64,000 nucleotides of DNA. Source: Panulirus ornatus. Lineage: Eukaryota; Arthropoda; Malacostraca; Decapoda; Palinuridae. Numbering within the stretch: position 1 is the first letter of the stretch; the number at the start of each line of letters is the position of its first letter. The translations under genes were made by a program, and so were the position numbers. Where the stretch lies: assembly GCF_036320965.1 (NCBI RefSeq), contig NC_092242.1, positions 63,351,020 to 63,415,019 on the forward strand, in the 5' to 3' direction. Shown here piece by piece: positions 1 through 10,754 of this stretch. Below the pieces are notes generated by a model. That model did no database searches and was not told where the DNA came from. It saw only the letters and a list, made by a program, of their open reading frames with translations.

Positions 1-1020
1 GGCTCGACTTCGTTGCCAAGGGTTAGCGGGTTCTCGGTGGGCTGTTTTTTCAGAGTACAACCAAGTGCTTTATCGGAAATCTTTTCTCCACCACTACCTC
101 GATCGCCATCACGTCTTATCCTCACCACATTCGCCGTCATCACCTCCAACGCTCACCATCATCACCGCCAACACCTCGGTTCAGCTCTCTCAGCTGTATT
201 GACACAAGTGATGGAGTGGTCGATGTTAATTAGATGGAGTGTAGATGGAGGGGCTCAGGTCCCCGGGCAGACGTCTGCACAACACGACACTCGAACATAA
301 ACACAGCCTCCCCTCCCAGCGCAACCCATTCCTCCCCCACCCTCCCACCTGGAACGCCGGGCTGTGTTCTACATGGCAACACCGACCCAACCACTTACTG
401 TAGGGTGGATGGGGTGTCTATATTGGAGGGGACGAGAGGTGAGGCGAGGCTTATGAAACCTCGAGATGAGATTGGGGGGCATTTGGAACCTGTTCGGCTG
501 TAGAAGACCTCCTCCCACCTCCCCTCACCAGTAAGTCAAGTGGTTAGGGAGATGAGATAGGAAGCTTGTAACCCCGTCCAGTTACTGGTAGGGACGGGAG
601 GAGGGAGGTCATTGTATCACCCCAACAGTTGAATGTTTTATGTGTTAAGAGGGAAGGAAGGACGAGAGGGCCCTGTTCGTAGTCTCCCCTGTCATGTGAG
701 TGCAGTATTGCCTCAGGGGAGGCAGGGATGGTAATGCCCCCACATGCCACAGGTAATGCCCTTCTGTAAGCTCCTCCCTAACTCTCTCCCTTCGTCCTTC
801 ATCCTCCCTCTCTCGGGTTCTCTATCCCTCAGACTCACCCTAGGGTGAAAACCTCCCGTGTTCTCTTGACCCCCAACCTACTCTCCCTTTATTGTGACGT
901 GATCTTCCCCTGGTGTGTTACTGACTTCCCAGTCCCAAAAGTCCGAAAAGGTGCCCTTTTGCCAACAGAACCCCTCCCCTCTGGGCACCCTGTCTTCCGT
1001 CATACCCGTCGACTGCGCTT
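1..1020. other. GC-rich non-coding stretch, no gene recognised
   Basis: This stretch is CpG-containing and rich in pyrimidine runs (CTCCCCT-type). Open frames exist in several phases, but none shows a domain, a codon bias or a splice pattern that I can recognise. It may be intron or upstream flank of the X11-type gene that begins further right, but nothing in the sequence proves that. Confidence 0.5.
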
Positions 1021-1021
1021 G

Positions 1022-1062
1022 CTCTCTCTCTCTCTCTCTCTCTTCCTGCCGGTGTGTGCCGA

Positions 1063-1117
<55 letters not shown>
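1022..1117. repeat. (CT)n and (GA)n microsatellites facing each other
   Basis: A CT tract (1022-1043) is followed after about 20 bases by a GA tract (1065-1117). Because GA is the complement of CT, the two can pair as a hairpin with a short loop. Reading frames through it give only SLSLS or ERERER and are not genes. Confidence 0.9.
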
Positions 1118-1119
<2 letters not shown>

Positions 1120-1299
1120 GTGGTCACCCGGAAGGCCGAGTGTGTCTGCAGGAAGCTGTGGTGAGGGTGGTATGTGTGGAGGTGGGTGGGTGTCACTGAG
1201 CTGCGGTGGTGGCGGCTGCGGCCGCCGCCGCAGGGAAGTCCTTGCCTTAAGTTTCTCTCTCTCGTGACTGAAGAGCCGAGAGGAGGAGAGGGGAGAGGG

Positions 1300-1334
1300 G
1301 GAGACTGCGGTGGAGGAGGAGGAGGAGGAGGAGG
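1300..1334. repeat. (GGA)n microsatellite
   Basis: A purine-rich trinucleotide run, GGA repeated about eight times, follows GGGGAGAGGGGGAG. It could form triplex or G-quadruplex structures. The glycine-, glutamate- or proline-rich frames through it are composition artefacts. Confidence 0.85.
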
Positions 1335-1677
1335 ACGGGTCTTCCATGGTCCCTGGAGCCTGATGGTTCCTGGCCCCCTCGTTACCGAGACGTAACTCAT
1401 GATCCAGTCATTCATTATAGCCGTCACTCTTCACGTAGTCGCCCGAGTGTTTTGAGTGCCAGTCAAGGCGGTGTCGGAGGGAGATCAAGTCATGAATAGA
1501 ATCTTAGAATCTGTTGTAATGTGTGTGGGAGGCAGTGTACCTGAACCTCGCCTGATCATTGATCACACCTATCTCCAGTTACTCCCAGTTACCGGTGAGG
1601 GGGTGAGGACTGGTGTGTATTGGGGGTAATGGGGTAATGGGTAATGGGGCCACGTGATGGGAACGAGGGGCTGGGGG

Positions 1678-1925
1678 GTCACATCGCACCCCAGAGAATG
1701 TTCTTTGGGGGATTTTCGAATGGGAGAGGAAAGCACACAGAGACAAACCCCCTGAGAACGAAGGGGGTAGAATAATTTTGGGATGTCACGTCGCACCCCA
1801 GAGAATGTTCTTTGGGGGGTTTTCGAATGGGAGAAGAAAGCACAGAGACAAACCCCCAGAGAACGAACGGGGGAGGTAATCGTGCCAGACAAACCCCTGA
1901 GAACGAAGGGGGAGGATAATGGTGG
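1678..1925. repeat. 107-bp tandem repeat, about 2.3 copies, with internal hairpins
   Basis: The GTCAC(A/G)TCGCACCCC start recurs at 1678 and 1785, a 107-bp period, and a partial third copy runs to about 1925. Each full unit holds an almost perfect inverted repeat, arms CCCCAGAGAA and TTCTTTGGGG separated by TG (1689-1710 and 1796-1817). It also holds a second one, CCCCTGAGAAC...GAAGGGGG. Confidence 0.8.
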
Positions 1926-2129
1926 CACTGATCCTGAAGATAACAAGATGCATACACAAGAAGATCATTCAGATAACACCCGCCACACACCACATACAGA
2001 GGAGGAGGAGGAGGAGGGTCGTCCTCGGGATAACAAGAGGAGGAGAAGGGTCGTCCTCGAGATAACAAAAGGTCCACAACATGACGATGAGGGACAGTCG
2101 TAAGAAGATACCTCAACAGCGCAAATCCT

Positions 2130-2820
2130 CTCCCACCGCTTGAAATAGCCGGGCCTGCAGGTGTGTCGTGAGATCACACGTTACCTCCTGACACCTCCAC
2201 CGCCCTCCTCCTCCTCATGCCCCACCTGCCTCACTCCTCGGCCGTCTGCTGTTGACATAACGCCCCGCGCCCGGCACCCGTTTTCTGCTCGCCCGAGCGT
2301 AAGCTGATGTGTCAAGGCGGGAGGTGGAGGCCCCCTCACTCCCCCCCTTCTCGTCTAGGGAGGCAACACGGTCTTGGGAGAGAGAGACCCTCTCTCCTCC
2401 CATCTCTCCCCCAAAGCTGAGCATGAGATGAACCGCCACGCCCTTGAGATAGTACGCAAAACGTCCCTCATAAGCTCAGTCCCGAAGACTGGGCGCTTGA
2501 TCACACGCCAAGGTACTCAAGAGGGTTCAAGTGTCTTGGTCCAAAAGGAATTTCGTATTGACGGCGTTAACGTTTTGGTGCGAGAGTTGCCGCTCTGTGT
2601 CTGTGTCTGTGTGTGTCGAGGCGGGCAGCGCGGCGTTGGTCTGTGTCCAGCGGATTTGAGTTAGAACGACACCATTTCCTGCCCGGGACGTTGTTATGTA
2701 CTCCGGATATTACCATTTCCTGCTGATGCAGTTGATTTATCCAGGTCTGTTGTATTTCCAGTGCGCAGTCCGGCCCCGCGCTGTCGGGCCGTTAGTTGTA
2801 TCGTACATAGGGTGGAAATT
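2130..2820. other. GC-rich stretch without recognised genes
   Basis: The sequence is mixed and CpG-containing, with a short TGTGTC-type run near 2596-2620. No conserved protein, RNA gene or mobile element was recognised on either strand. Confidence 0.45.
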
Positions 2821-2824
2821 ATCT

Positions 2825-3265
2825 TACTTCCTGTATTACGTTCTCAGGTAACGAATTAACGTTGTATCGTACCAGGGGGGGGGGTCAGATTATCAGACGA
2901 TGTATTGTACTCGGGGTTCAGTTATCGTATTTAAGACGTGCCATACTTGGGGGCTTAATTATTATTGTACTTAGGATTATCGTACTCGGCTTTCAGTTAT
3001 CGTACTCAAGATATACCGTACTCGGAGTCCTGTTATCGTGCCTCAGGCTTAATTATCGTACTGCAAATATATAGCAAGGGTTCGAATCATCATGATGTAG
3101 AGGTACTGTACTCGGAAATCCATTATCGTACTTAGGACACGTCGTAGTCGGGGTCGACTTGTTGCACTCGGGTTTGATCGTCGTACTCGAGAGTTGAATT
3201 ACCGCACTTGGGGTCGAATTATCGTACTCACAGTGTTCAAGTATCGTACTCAAGGGCTCGACATA
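2825..3265. repeat. Degenerate TATCGTACT minisatellite
   Basis: The core TTATCGTACTCGG recurs with irregular spacing of roughly 20-35 bases (for example near 2931, 2980, 2998, 3053, 3126, 3222 and 3243), with a T-rich or GGG-rich spacer. It shares the TCGTAC core with arrays at 4500-4865, 9668-9842 and 19382-19760. Confidence 0.65.
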
Positions 3266-3770
3266 TCAGACTTACCCTGACCACTCTGTGCTAGATGTAA
3301 ATGGATCCTGTTATAAGGATTACGCTTTCTTGCTGGAGGGGGAGAAGTAATCGCATTTAGGGGCCTGAGTTGTCATAGGTTTAAAGGGGATAAAGAGGAA
3401 ATTAAGCCCGAGGTGACACTGGGCTTTCGAAAAGTCCATCAAAGCCAGTTGTGTACACCTGGAAAGCAGTCGGGTGGTATATAGATGCAACAATGAACAG
3501 TATATTGCTCGGGTTGATTGGCGGCCGACGTCGGGTCGACCAGCCTGGCGGTACAAGACGACGTGGGAGGGAAGGAGGGAGTATGGTCGCGTTCAGGACG
3601 GAAGTGGTTTAGATCTGGCCGCGTTCATATCATACCTCAGAACTCGCGTTCGGGAAATGAGTCGAGGAGTGGACCCCTACCAGCACGCCATGTTCGCTTC
3701 ACCGTAGCCTTCACAGCTGGTCCACCACCACACCCTCCTCTCTCACAACGGCTCACGTTTTCTTTTCTTT
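3266..3770. other. Unique-looking non-coding stretch
   Basis: Moderate GC with no tandem structure. Short open frames across 3320-3850 on both strands have no recognisable motif. I see nothing further in it. Confidence 0.4.
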
Positions 3771-4353
3771 TTCCCAGTCACCTACACTCACGAGGAATGA
3801 CTGGAGGTTACAGTCACCTCTTCCCAGTCACGTACAGTCACGAAGAATGACTGGAAGTTACAGTCACCTCTTCCCAGTCACGTACACTCACGAGGAATGA
3901 CTGGAGGTTACAGTCACCTCTTCCCAGCCACGTACACTCACGAGGAATGACTGGAGGTTACAGTCACCTCTTCCCAGTCACGTACAGTCACGAAGAATGA
4001 CTGGAAGTTACAGTCACCTCTTCCCAGTCACGTACACTCACGAGGAATGACTGGAGGTTACAGTCACCTCTTCCCAGTCACGTACAGTCACGAAGAATGA
4101 CTGGAAGTTACAGTCACCTCTTCCCAGTCACGTACACTCACGAGGAATGACTGGAGGTTACAGTCACCTCTTCCCAGTCACCTACAGTCACAAGGAATGA
4201 CTGGAGGTTACAGTCACCTCTTCCCAGTCACCTACAGTCACGAGGAATGACTGGAGGTTACAGTCACCTCTTCCCAGTCACCTACAGTCACGAGGAATGA
4301 CTGGAGGTTACAGTTACCTCTTCCCAGTTACGTACAGTCACAGGGAATGACTG
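3771..4353. repeat. 50-bp minisatellite, about 11.7 copies
   Basis: The phrase GAATGACTGGAGGTTACAGT recurs every 50 bases, followed by CACCTCTTCCCAGTCACGTA. Two variants (GAGGAATGACTGGAGG and GAAGAATGACTGGAAG) alternate through part of the array, which suggests a 100-bp higher-order unit. Copies are highly similar, so homogenisation is recent. Confidence 0.93.
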
Positions 4354-4499
4354 TAGACCACGGTCTTACCGTGCCATTCGGCAGTCTGGAGGTAATTAAA
4401 ATGTTGAACAGGGGAGCTATCGTAGGTGTCCCGCGGGAACCTGGCTATCGTTAACGCAGCTTCCGTCCCGACTACCCTCTCTCGGGGGTCATTACCACT

Positions 4500-4865
4500 G
4501 ATTGAGCTGTCGTACTCCAGTGGAGGAGATGGTCTTATCGAACGCTGGTAGGCAAAGCGTCGTACTTATGAAGGTAAACCGTCGTACTTTAGGAGTTGAA
4601 TTGTTGTACTTTAGAAGATATATTGTCGTACACCAGGAGTTGAGTTGTCGTACTTCTGAAGGGAAATTGTCGTACACTAGGAGTTGTCGTGCTTCCGGAG
4701 GTAGATTGTCGTACACTAGGAGTTACATTGTCGTGCTTTTGAAGATAAATCGTCGTACACTGGTACGTAAAGTGTCTTACTTTCGAGGGTAAATTGTTGC
4801 ACACTAGTAAGATGTCGTACTCAAAAAGGTGATGAGTTGTACTCTGAAAGGTACGTTGTACACGA
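4500..4865. repeat. 22-bp GTCGTAC minisatellite with 44-bp alternation
   Basis: GTCGTAC or GTCGTGC recurs about every 22 bases. Two subunits alternate, one continuing ACTAGGAGTT and the other TTCTGAAGGTAAATT, so the true period is near 44 bp. One copy carries a 5-base deletion near 4672-4688. Confidence 0.85.
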
Positions 4866-5430
4866 GTACTCTCAATTATCCTAGAACGCGACTAATTAAG
4901 TTTCAGGATACCAGAGTTGATGTACTCAAACAAACACCGGTCATTTTATTTATTCTTTAACAGTGGCCTTGACTGGTTCTCTAGGGGGGAAGTGACTTAA
5001 GATATTCGTACGCAGGTCGGTAAACTGTCCAACTTGTATGAACAAATAGTCCCAACTTTAGCAGTTTCGATAACGCAGCCACCGGGGGGCGGCCCCGCCC
5101 GCTCGTCTGACTCAAGTGGTTTAGTTATAATACTCAAAAGGTTTTTGATCGTGTTAATGGAGTAATATATATTCAGTGGATTAAACTTTCACTTCTGGGA
5201 TTAAATGTTCATCAAAGGATTAATAGCCCGCCACATCCAAAGGGTTAATTATCATATACGAAAGTTTACGAGAATTATAACGAAAGCTGAAAATGCCTTA
5301 CTGTTAATTATCGTACAGCAAAGTTTTTAGGTCCTGTCCTTAAAGCTGAGATTATCGTATTCATCATCGTACACTGAAGTTTTCAGGTATCGTACGGTAG
5401 ACTGAGATTACCGTACCGAGAGTCCCCCAC
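4866..5430. repeat. AT-rich stretch with scattered ATTATCGTAC remnants
   Basis: Degenerate GGATTAAA, TTAATTATC and TATCGTAC phrases recur (5190-5420) without a clean period. This looks like an old, decayed extension of the TCGTAC arrays. No gene was recognised. Confidence 0.45.
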
Positions 5431-6214
5431 CCCTCGTCGTCGCGCGGGAGGGGGGGAAAAAAAATGTTTTCGACGCCTCCATCTTGAGAACATGAATCCT
5501 CGTTATTAACCCACGTTAAGTGACGGTCTTAGGGGTTTAACGAGGCAATTTTCGAAATAAATGACTCCGCAGGCGAGGTGCTCAGCGATCGCGTTGCAGG
5601 CGCGACGCTGTTGTAACTGGTGGTCGTTAGCGAGGGGTCGTGATGAAGGGTTATTGAGCCCCCGAAGAGAGGGGGGAGGGGAGATGTTCGCCTCGAGCCT
5701 GGCTGTGTATGGAACCTGTTGCCGGAGGTCCCCTCTGGAGGAAGGGTATCAAGAATTACGTCATGTTGTGTGTCTGTCTGTCTCTCTTTGTCTGTTGATG
5801 GTGGTAGCCCACAGTGGAGGCCAGCATACACTTTCATATGTGTGAAACTCATGTCTGGGTTTAAGTATCACACGAGTGTACTTTTCACCCCTTTTGATTT
5901 GATGCAGATGTCCTCCTGCGCGCACGTCCTTGATCAGCTTTGGGACTTACCCAAGTACAGTCTACAGCCCCACGTACGTACGTTCCTTTTGTTGACACTT
6001 TTACGTAACTTGTGTGAGAGCGTTCGTGTAGGGAACCCATCACGTAATCAGCCCCCTCCTAGAAATCTTCCTCCCCGTTCCCCTGACCTCAGAATAGCCC
6101 GGCCTAAGCCCCATCCCTCCTCCCCTTCAATAGAGACTAGATAACCTTATACGACCCCGGTGCGAGAATCCCCTCCCCCTTTCCTCCCTCGTTTTCCTTA
6201 GCTTCGCCTCCCAG
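5431..6214. other. Non-coding stretch, no gene recognised
   Basis: Mixed composition with CpG. Frames of 60-140 codons on both strands lack any recognisable domain and overlap one another. No promoter or RNA gene is evident. Confidence 0.4.
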
Positions 6215-6271
6215 GTAGCCAGCCAGCCAGCCAGCCAGCCGTGGGTGAGCGCCCCCCCCCCCCCCCCCCCA
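6215..6271. repeat. (CCAG)n followed by a long C homopolymer
   Basis: About five AGCC/CCAG tetranucleotides are followed by GTGGGTGAGCG and a C run of about 20 bases, then ACACACACC. Homopolymer length is likely to be unreliable in any assembly. Confidence 0.85.
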
Positions 6272-6439
6272 CACACCCAGAGAACCCGCGTAGGACCCCA
6301 GATCAAGACAGAAATTGATCATCTCTGTGGCGCAGAAGGGAGTTGGGGGGGTAGGGAGGGTTGGAGGTCGTCGCGTTGGGGTTGGATCGTTGGCACGGCT
6401 CGTTGAGGGGCCTTGATGGGGGAGGGGAGGTTAAGGTGA

Positions 6440-6850
6440 CGTGATGGGGTCGTTTGGTTCTTCCCTGAATGACCTGTGTGGGTCAGTGGCATTTTTAGTC
6501 GACTGGTTCGTCTCGTCGCTGGTTCATAGGCTCGTTGCTTCAGTGGGTCATTGTTTTGGTTCGTTGGTTTACTGGTTTACAGGGTCGTTGCTTCAGAGGT
6601 CGTGTTATGGTTTTGAGTTCATTGGTTCACAGGTTCAATGTTTCAGTGGTTCAGTGTTTTGGTTCGTTTATTCACTGGTTCACAGGTGTTTTTGCCTCTT
6701 TGGTTCTCAGATTGTTTAGCGGTTGTATGTTAAGGTTTATTCGTCGGTTCATAGATTCGTGAGTGATTCACTGTTATGATTCGCTGATTCATTAGTTCGG
6801 AGGCTCGTTCATTCACTGATTCACCTATTTTTAGTCGACAGGCTCGCTGA
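6440..6850. repeat. Degenerate GGTTCATTGGTTCACAGG repeat field
   Basis: GGTTC, TTGGTT and TCACAGG phrases recur at 15-30 base spacing without a fixed period. The VHRLVAS-like frames through it come from the repeat and not from a gene. Confidence 0.55.
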
Positions 6851-8220
6851 CGTATTAGATGAGGTCAAAACTGTTAGTTTGCGATGGGATGACCTCGCCT
6901 CGTCCGTCACGATATTTCAGAGGTCGGGAATGGCAGGCAAGGTCACAGCTGACCACTGAGGTAGCCACTGCGGATGTCGGGCAACATCAGGGACTTTGGG
7001 TCATGTTGGGGGAGCCAGACCGGGATGTTTTTCCCGCCAGACCAGTCACATTGATTTGGTGGGGAGGGTGTCTGAGGGCGACACTGTACGCTGGTGGATG
7101 GTGATTGGCCAAGTGGCACTGGTGAGGTTGACCTGGTGGAATATGAGTGGTGAGAGTAACCAGACGAGAGAGATGATATGGAGAGGAATGGAAGTTGACT
7201 GAGTGAACTGAGTGAGAGGTGAGGTTAGACTGGTGACGACCGGTGAGCGTAACCAAGCTGGGGTATGAGGGAGTACTGGTGCCGCAGTGGTGAGGAGGGT
7301 GACTGGTAGTGGCGAGGGAGGACGCCCGGTGAGCGGGCGCTGCGAGAAGACTTTTCATAAGACGGTGAGATAGTGGCAGCGTCTGGCTCTCCTCTGAAGA
7401 AATGGTGGAAGACTGGCTGTGAAAGGGGAACCTCAGATATATTTCACCGGGTAATCGCCTTAGCCAGGGCGACCCACCCGCGCCTACCTCTCTCTCTCTC
7501 TCCTCCCTCACTGAGTCCCTTTACCGTCTTCGTTACCCTCTCCCTGTGTGCCGTGCTAGTTTGGCAGGGATGTAGAATACTCACATTAGGATCAGGCGAC
7601 CCACTCGCTGACGGAGAACATTTTGAGTCAGTGACTCGCATGTCAATCCGCGTCCGTCAACAGTCGTGACTTAATGGTTATGTAAAAGGACTTGACTGAC
7701 AGTGACCTAAAAAAAAAGGTTCAGTCATTACAGATTCCACTAATGTGATTAAGTGAACACGACCGTACGACCCAGGATCAGGTCTACGACCAGGCCGTCG
7801 TGACAGAGGGGTCGTACCATCTTCCTTCAGGAGTTGAAGTCCTCAGAGAGTGCCTGTATAATGTACTGCTCTCCCAGGGGTTAATAATCAGCCGATACGC
7901 ACTTTGGAAAGAGTTTGAATAGATTGTTAAGTTCTCCCAGACCCGAGTCCAATATTCCCCAAGAATGTGGTATATTTTCCTATTCCCTGTATCGGTCCCA
8001 TGAGAGCCATTCTTTCTTCTGGAACTTCACAATCTGTCGTCAGAATTTTATCCTCCAGTTTGTCTTTATTTATTGACGTTATATTTCTGATAAATAGATA
8101 AATATGTTTCTCTTTATTTGATGGTATTAAGTCTCATGTTTTTTTATTTGTTCCCGTGTTGCAGCCTTCCTTAGAAAGTAATATACGTATCGAGGAAGGA
8201 AAATAATTGCCCTGTAAACA
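6851..8220. other. Mixed non-coding stretch
   Basis: A degenerate GTGAGTGGTGAGAGTAACC-type pattern occupies about 7060-7320 (TGGTGAGG and AGTGAACTGAGTG recur). The remainder shows no tandem structure. From about 7,950 the sequence becomes more AT-rich ahead of the promoter-like block. No gene was recognised. Confidence 0.4.
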
Positions 8221-8256
8221 TTGTCTGTTGACAGAAAGACTGTCTTCTGTTATTGA

Positions 8257-8367
8257 TGACGTCAGTAGATTTTTCCCCACTGATGATTGGTGGATTTTCG
8301 TGTTCTGTGACGATTTGCTGACGTCATATTGTGCGCATGCGCCTTTTACTCGCTGAAGGTTATATAG
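8257..8367 (+). promoter_or_regulatory. Candidate promoter: two CREs, NRF1-type site, TATA-like box
   Basis: Two perfect TGACGTCA palindromes lie at 8257-8264 and 8319-8326, 62 bp apart. A GATTGG (inverted CCAAT) lies between them. The palindrome TGCGCATGCGC, the classic NRF1 form, is at 8332-8342, and TTATATAG at 8360-8367 would place a start near 8390. The order fits + strand transcription. It lies about 14 kb upstream of the first recognised X11 coding exon, so it could be that gene's distal promoter; the connection is inference. Confidence 0.5.
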
Positions 8368-8389
8368 TCGAGTTTTCCTCCACTGCGAT

Positions 8390-8605
8390 AATGGCCGGTA
8401 CCTGGAAGAGGGATGTGTAGTGATACATCCTGATGTTTTTGTACCCGTAGTCTTGAACGTAGGCAGATTTTTAAGATATGTTGGCGGCTCACTGGTGGAC
8501 AGGAAGCAGAGTTCATTCTGACGTTGTTCTTAGTGGATGGACGTTCACTTTCCCTCGTGTTGAGGCCCTGAAACAGCCCGGGAAGAACAGATGCCTTGTG
8601 AACAA
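8390..8605 (+). other. Possible non-coding first exon ending in a splice donor
   Basis: Downstream of the TATA-like box, 8390-8605 ends at ACAA followed by GTAAGG, a good 5' splice donor (GT at 8606-8607). It holds an ATG at 8391 opening a 9-codon frame that stops at 8418-8420, so it would be a leader exon with a short upstream ORF. No acceptor partner is proven; the nearest strong in-frame coding acceptor is at 22,645. Confidence 0.3.
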
Positions 8606-9100
8606 GTAAGGTTCCGCCACGTTACGTTAAAAGTGACCTAAACTGAATGATTATTTTTTATTATTGGAACTTGGCCGATTTCCCCCCCCTTTTGTACAAG
8701 CCTTACTATTTACGGGTTTAATACCCGAGATTAATGTAATTGATTTGACGCTACATTTTTCCGTGTTCACGGTCCGACCCTTTATCTCACGTTGGTTCCG
8801 GAGGTCAGCTACCCCCGGAGATCTCTTAGGTCCACAGCTTGGTTTCCACCCAAGCTGCCGTGTTGTTCCTCATGGTTAAGCAAGCTGTCGGAAGCTGCGG
8901 GCCGTACGTCTGTATACCCACCACACACACCCTGGCTGGGCCTTACTCTTTGCAGTTACTGGCCCAGGTTGATTTAAGATTTCTCCACTGAAAAGTAAGC
9001 TCTGTGGATCTTGAATAGCAAAAAATGGGATGAGCGCCCACTGAAAACCTGTAACCCAGTCACTTTTCTTTTTCACTAGATATACAAAGCTGTCATTGTA

Positions 9101-9101
<1 letters not shown>

Positions 9102-9157
<56 letters not shown>
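9102..9157. repeat. (TA)n microsatellite at LINE 3' tail
   Basis: About 28 TA units directly abut the 3' end of the minus-strand LINE fragment at 9172-9496, separated by TTTCTTTTTTTTTT. The position suggests that the tract grew from the element's tail. Confidence 0.9.
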
Positions 9158-9161
<4 letters not shown>

Positions 9162-9171
9162 CTTTTTTTTT

Positions 9172-9496
9172 TGCCGCTGTCTCCCGCGTTAGCGAGGTAG
9201 CGCAAGGAAACAGACGAAAGAATTGCCCAACCCACCCACATACACATGTATATACATACACGTCCACACACGCAAACATACATACCTATACATCTCAACG
9301 TACATATATATATACACACATAGACATATACATATATACACATGTACATAATTCATACTGTCTGCCTTTATTCATTCCCGTCCCCAACCCGCCACACATG
9401 AAATAACAACCCCCTCCCCCCTTCATGTGCACGAGGTAGCGCTAGGAAAAGACAACAAAGGCCACATTCGTTCACACTCAGTCTCTAGCTGTCATG
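9172..9496 (-). mobile_element. LINE 3'-end fragment (family A), minus strand
   Basis: Read on the minus strand, it runs from CATGACAGCTAGAGACTGAG through CTAGCGCTACCTCGTGC, a variable ATGTGTATATGT-rich middle, and ends CGCTAACGCGGGAGACAGCG followed by A-rich and (TA)n sequence. The same 3' end is found at 10084, 58388, 60821 and 62650. At 58-60 kb it is continuous with a reverse transcriptase reading frame, so I call it a 5'-truncated LINE 3' UTR. Confidence 0.8.
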
Positions 9497-9667
9497 TTTC
9501 CGGCGTTAGAGAGACAGATGCGTTGTATTATTATCCCAGAGCAATTGTATTGGGACATATTTTCTTTCTAAGCCCTGGGGTCTGATGACCTACCTGGCCA
9601 TTGACCAGACATGTAAGAGGAAGGTTAATGCTTTGCCAGGCCATCATGACCCAATGGCAATAGTGTC

Positions 9668-9842
9668 AAGAGGTCGTACCTTCTCGTCTAAGCAAGGGTC
9701 GTATCGTCCTGCTCAAGGGTCGTACCTGCATGTCCAAGGGTCGTTTCTTTCTATTTGAGGGTCGCATCGTTCTGCCTAAGGGTCGTATCGTCCTGCCTAA
9801 GGGTCGTGCCGTCCTGCGTGAGGGTCGTACCTTCCAGCACCT
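9668..9842. repeat. AAGGGTCGTACCGTCCTGC minisatellite, about 8 copies
   Basis: Units of about 21-22 bp contain GGGTCGTACC or GGGTCGTATC. The sequence and period match the 19382-19760 array about 9.6 kb away, so the two arrays are one family. Copies here are more diverged. Confidence 0.85.
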
Positions 9843-10039
9843 GGGTTAACATCTATGGGAATCTCGCTCTGATTCATTTTAACCTACGTACAATTCACCA
9901 GCCCCTGTGCATTAGTTATCGTTCAGGGGCACGATGTGTGGAGAAATGCCTCCGAAACATAAATGGAACGTTATTCGTGTGTGTGAATGGCCTCTTCGTA
10001 ATCTCCATAAGTCCACACTAGAGAAATATGTTGCCCATG

Positions 10040-10042
<3 letters not shown>

Positions 10043-10077
<35 letters not shown>
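10043..10077. repeat. (TA)n microsatellite
   Basis: About 17 TA units end just before the 5' boundary of the plus-strand LINE fragment at 10084. Confidence 0.85.
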
Positions 10078-10079
<2 letters not shown>

Positions 10080-10083
10080 ATTG

Positions 10084-10413
10084 CACATGACAGCTAGAGA
10101 CTTGGTGAACGAATGTGGCCTTTGTTGTCTTTTCGTAGCGCTACCTCGCGCGCGCGCGCCGAAGGAAGGGGGTGCCATTTCATGTGTGTCTGGGTGGCGA
10201 CGGGAATGGATGAAGGCAGCATGTATGAATATGTACATGTGTATATATGTGTATGTCTGTTTATGTATATGTATTTGTACGTTGAAATGTATAGGTATGT
10301 ATATGTACGTGTTTGGGCGTGTATGTATATACATGTGTATGTGGGTGGGTTGGGCCATTCTTTCGACTGTTTCCTTGTGCAACCTCGCTAACGCGGGAGA
10401 CAGCGACAAAGTA

Positions 10414-10415
<2 letters not shown>
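10084..10415 (+). mobile_element. LINE 3'-end fragment (family A), plus strand
   Basis: It begins CATGACAGCTAGAGACTTGG, contains CGTAGCGCTACCTCGCGC and the ATGTATATGT-rich middle, and ends CGCTAACGCGGGAGACAGCG then ACAAAGTATGA and (TA)n. It is opposite in orientation to the copy at 9172-9496, so the two form an inverted pair with a spacer of about 590 bases. No coding portion remains. Confidence 0.8.

Positions 10416-10482
<67 letters not shown>
10416..10482. repeat. (TA)n microsatellite at LINE 3' tail
   Basis: About 33 TA units follow directly on the 3' terminus of the LINE fragment. Confidence 0.9.
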
Positions 10483-10486
<4 letters not shown>

Positions 10487-10754
10487 CCGAAATATGTGTA
10501 GTTTTGAGCTTTGTTAATATGTAAATTATGGCTCTTAATCAGTCTATTGTTGTAAACATTTTTAGACACAATCACAACAGATTTTTAGAGTTCATTTTTT
10601 CCCAGCTGTTTGATGTTTACCTTAATTTTTCGGGTTACGTATTGGGCCATTTCATTTTATTTGCCTCCGTGACGAGAAGTCGTTATTCTCCATTGTTCCT
10701 ATGTATATTTCGCCCTACTGGTTGAATGCAGGAGTTCCAACGCATTTTAAAGAG

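Noticed and set aside
3771..4353. Regular repeat array considered as CRISPR
   Set aside because: The 50-bp units are contiguous without unique spacers, and the window is clearly eukaryotic.
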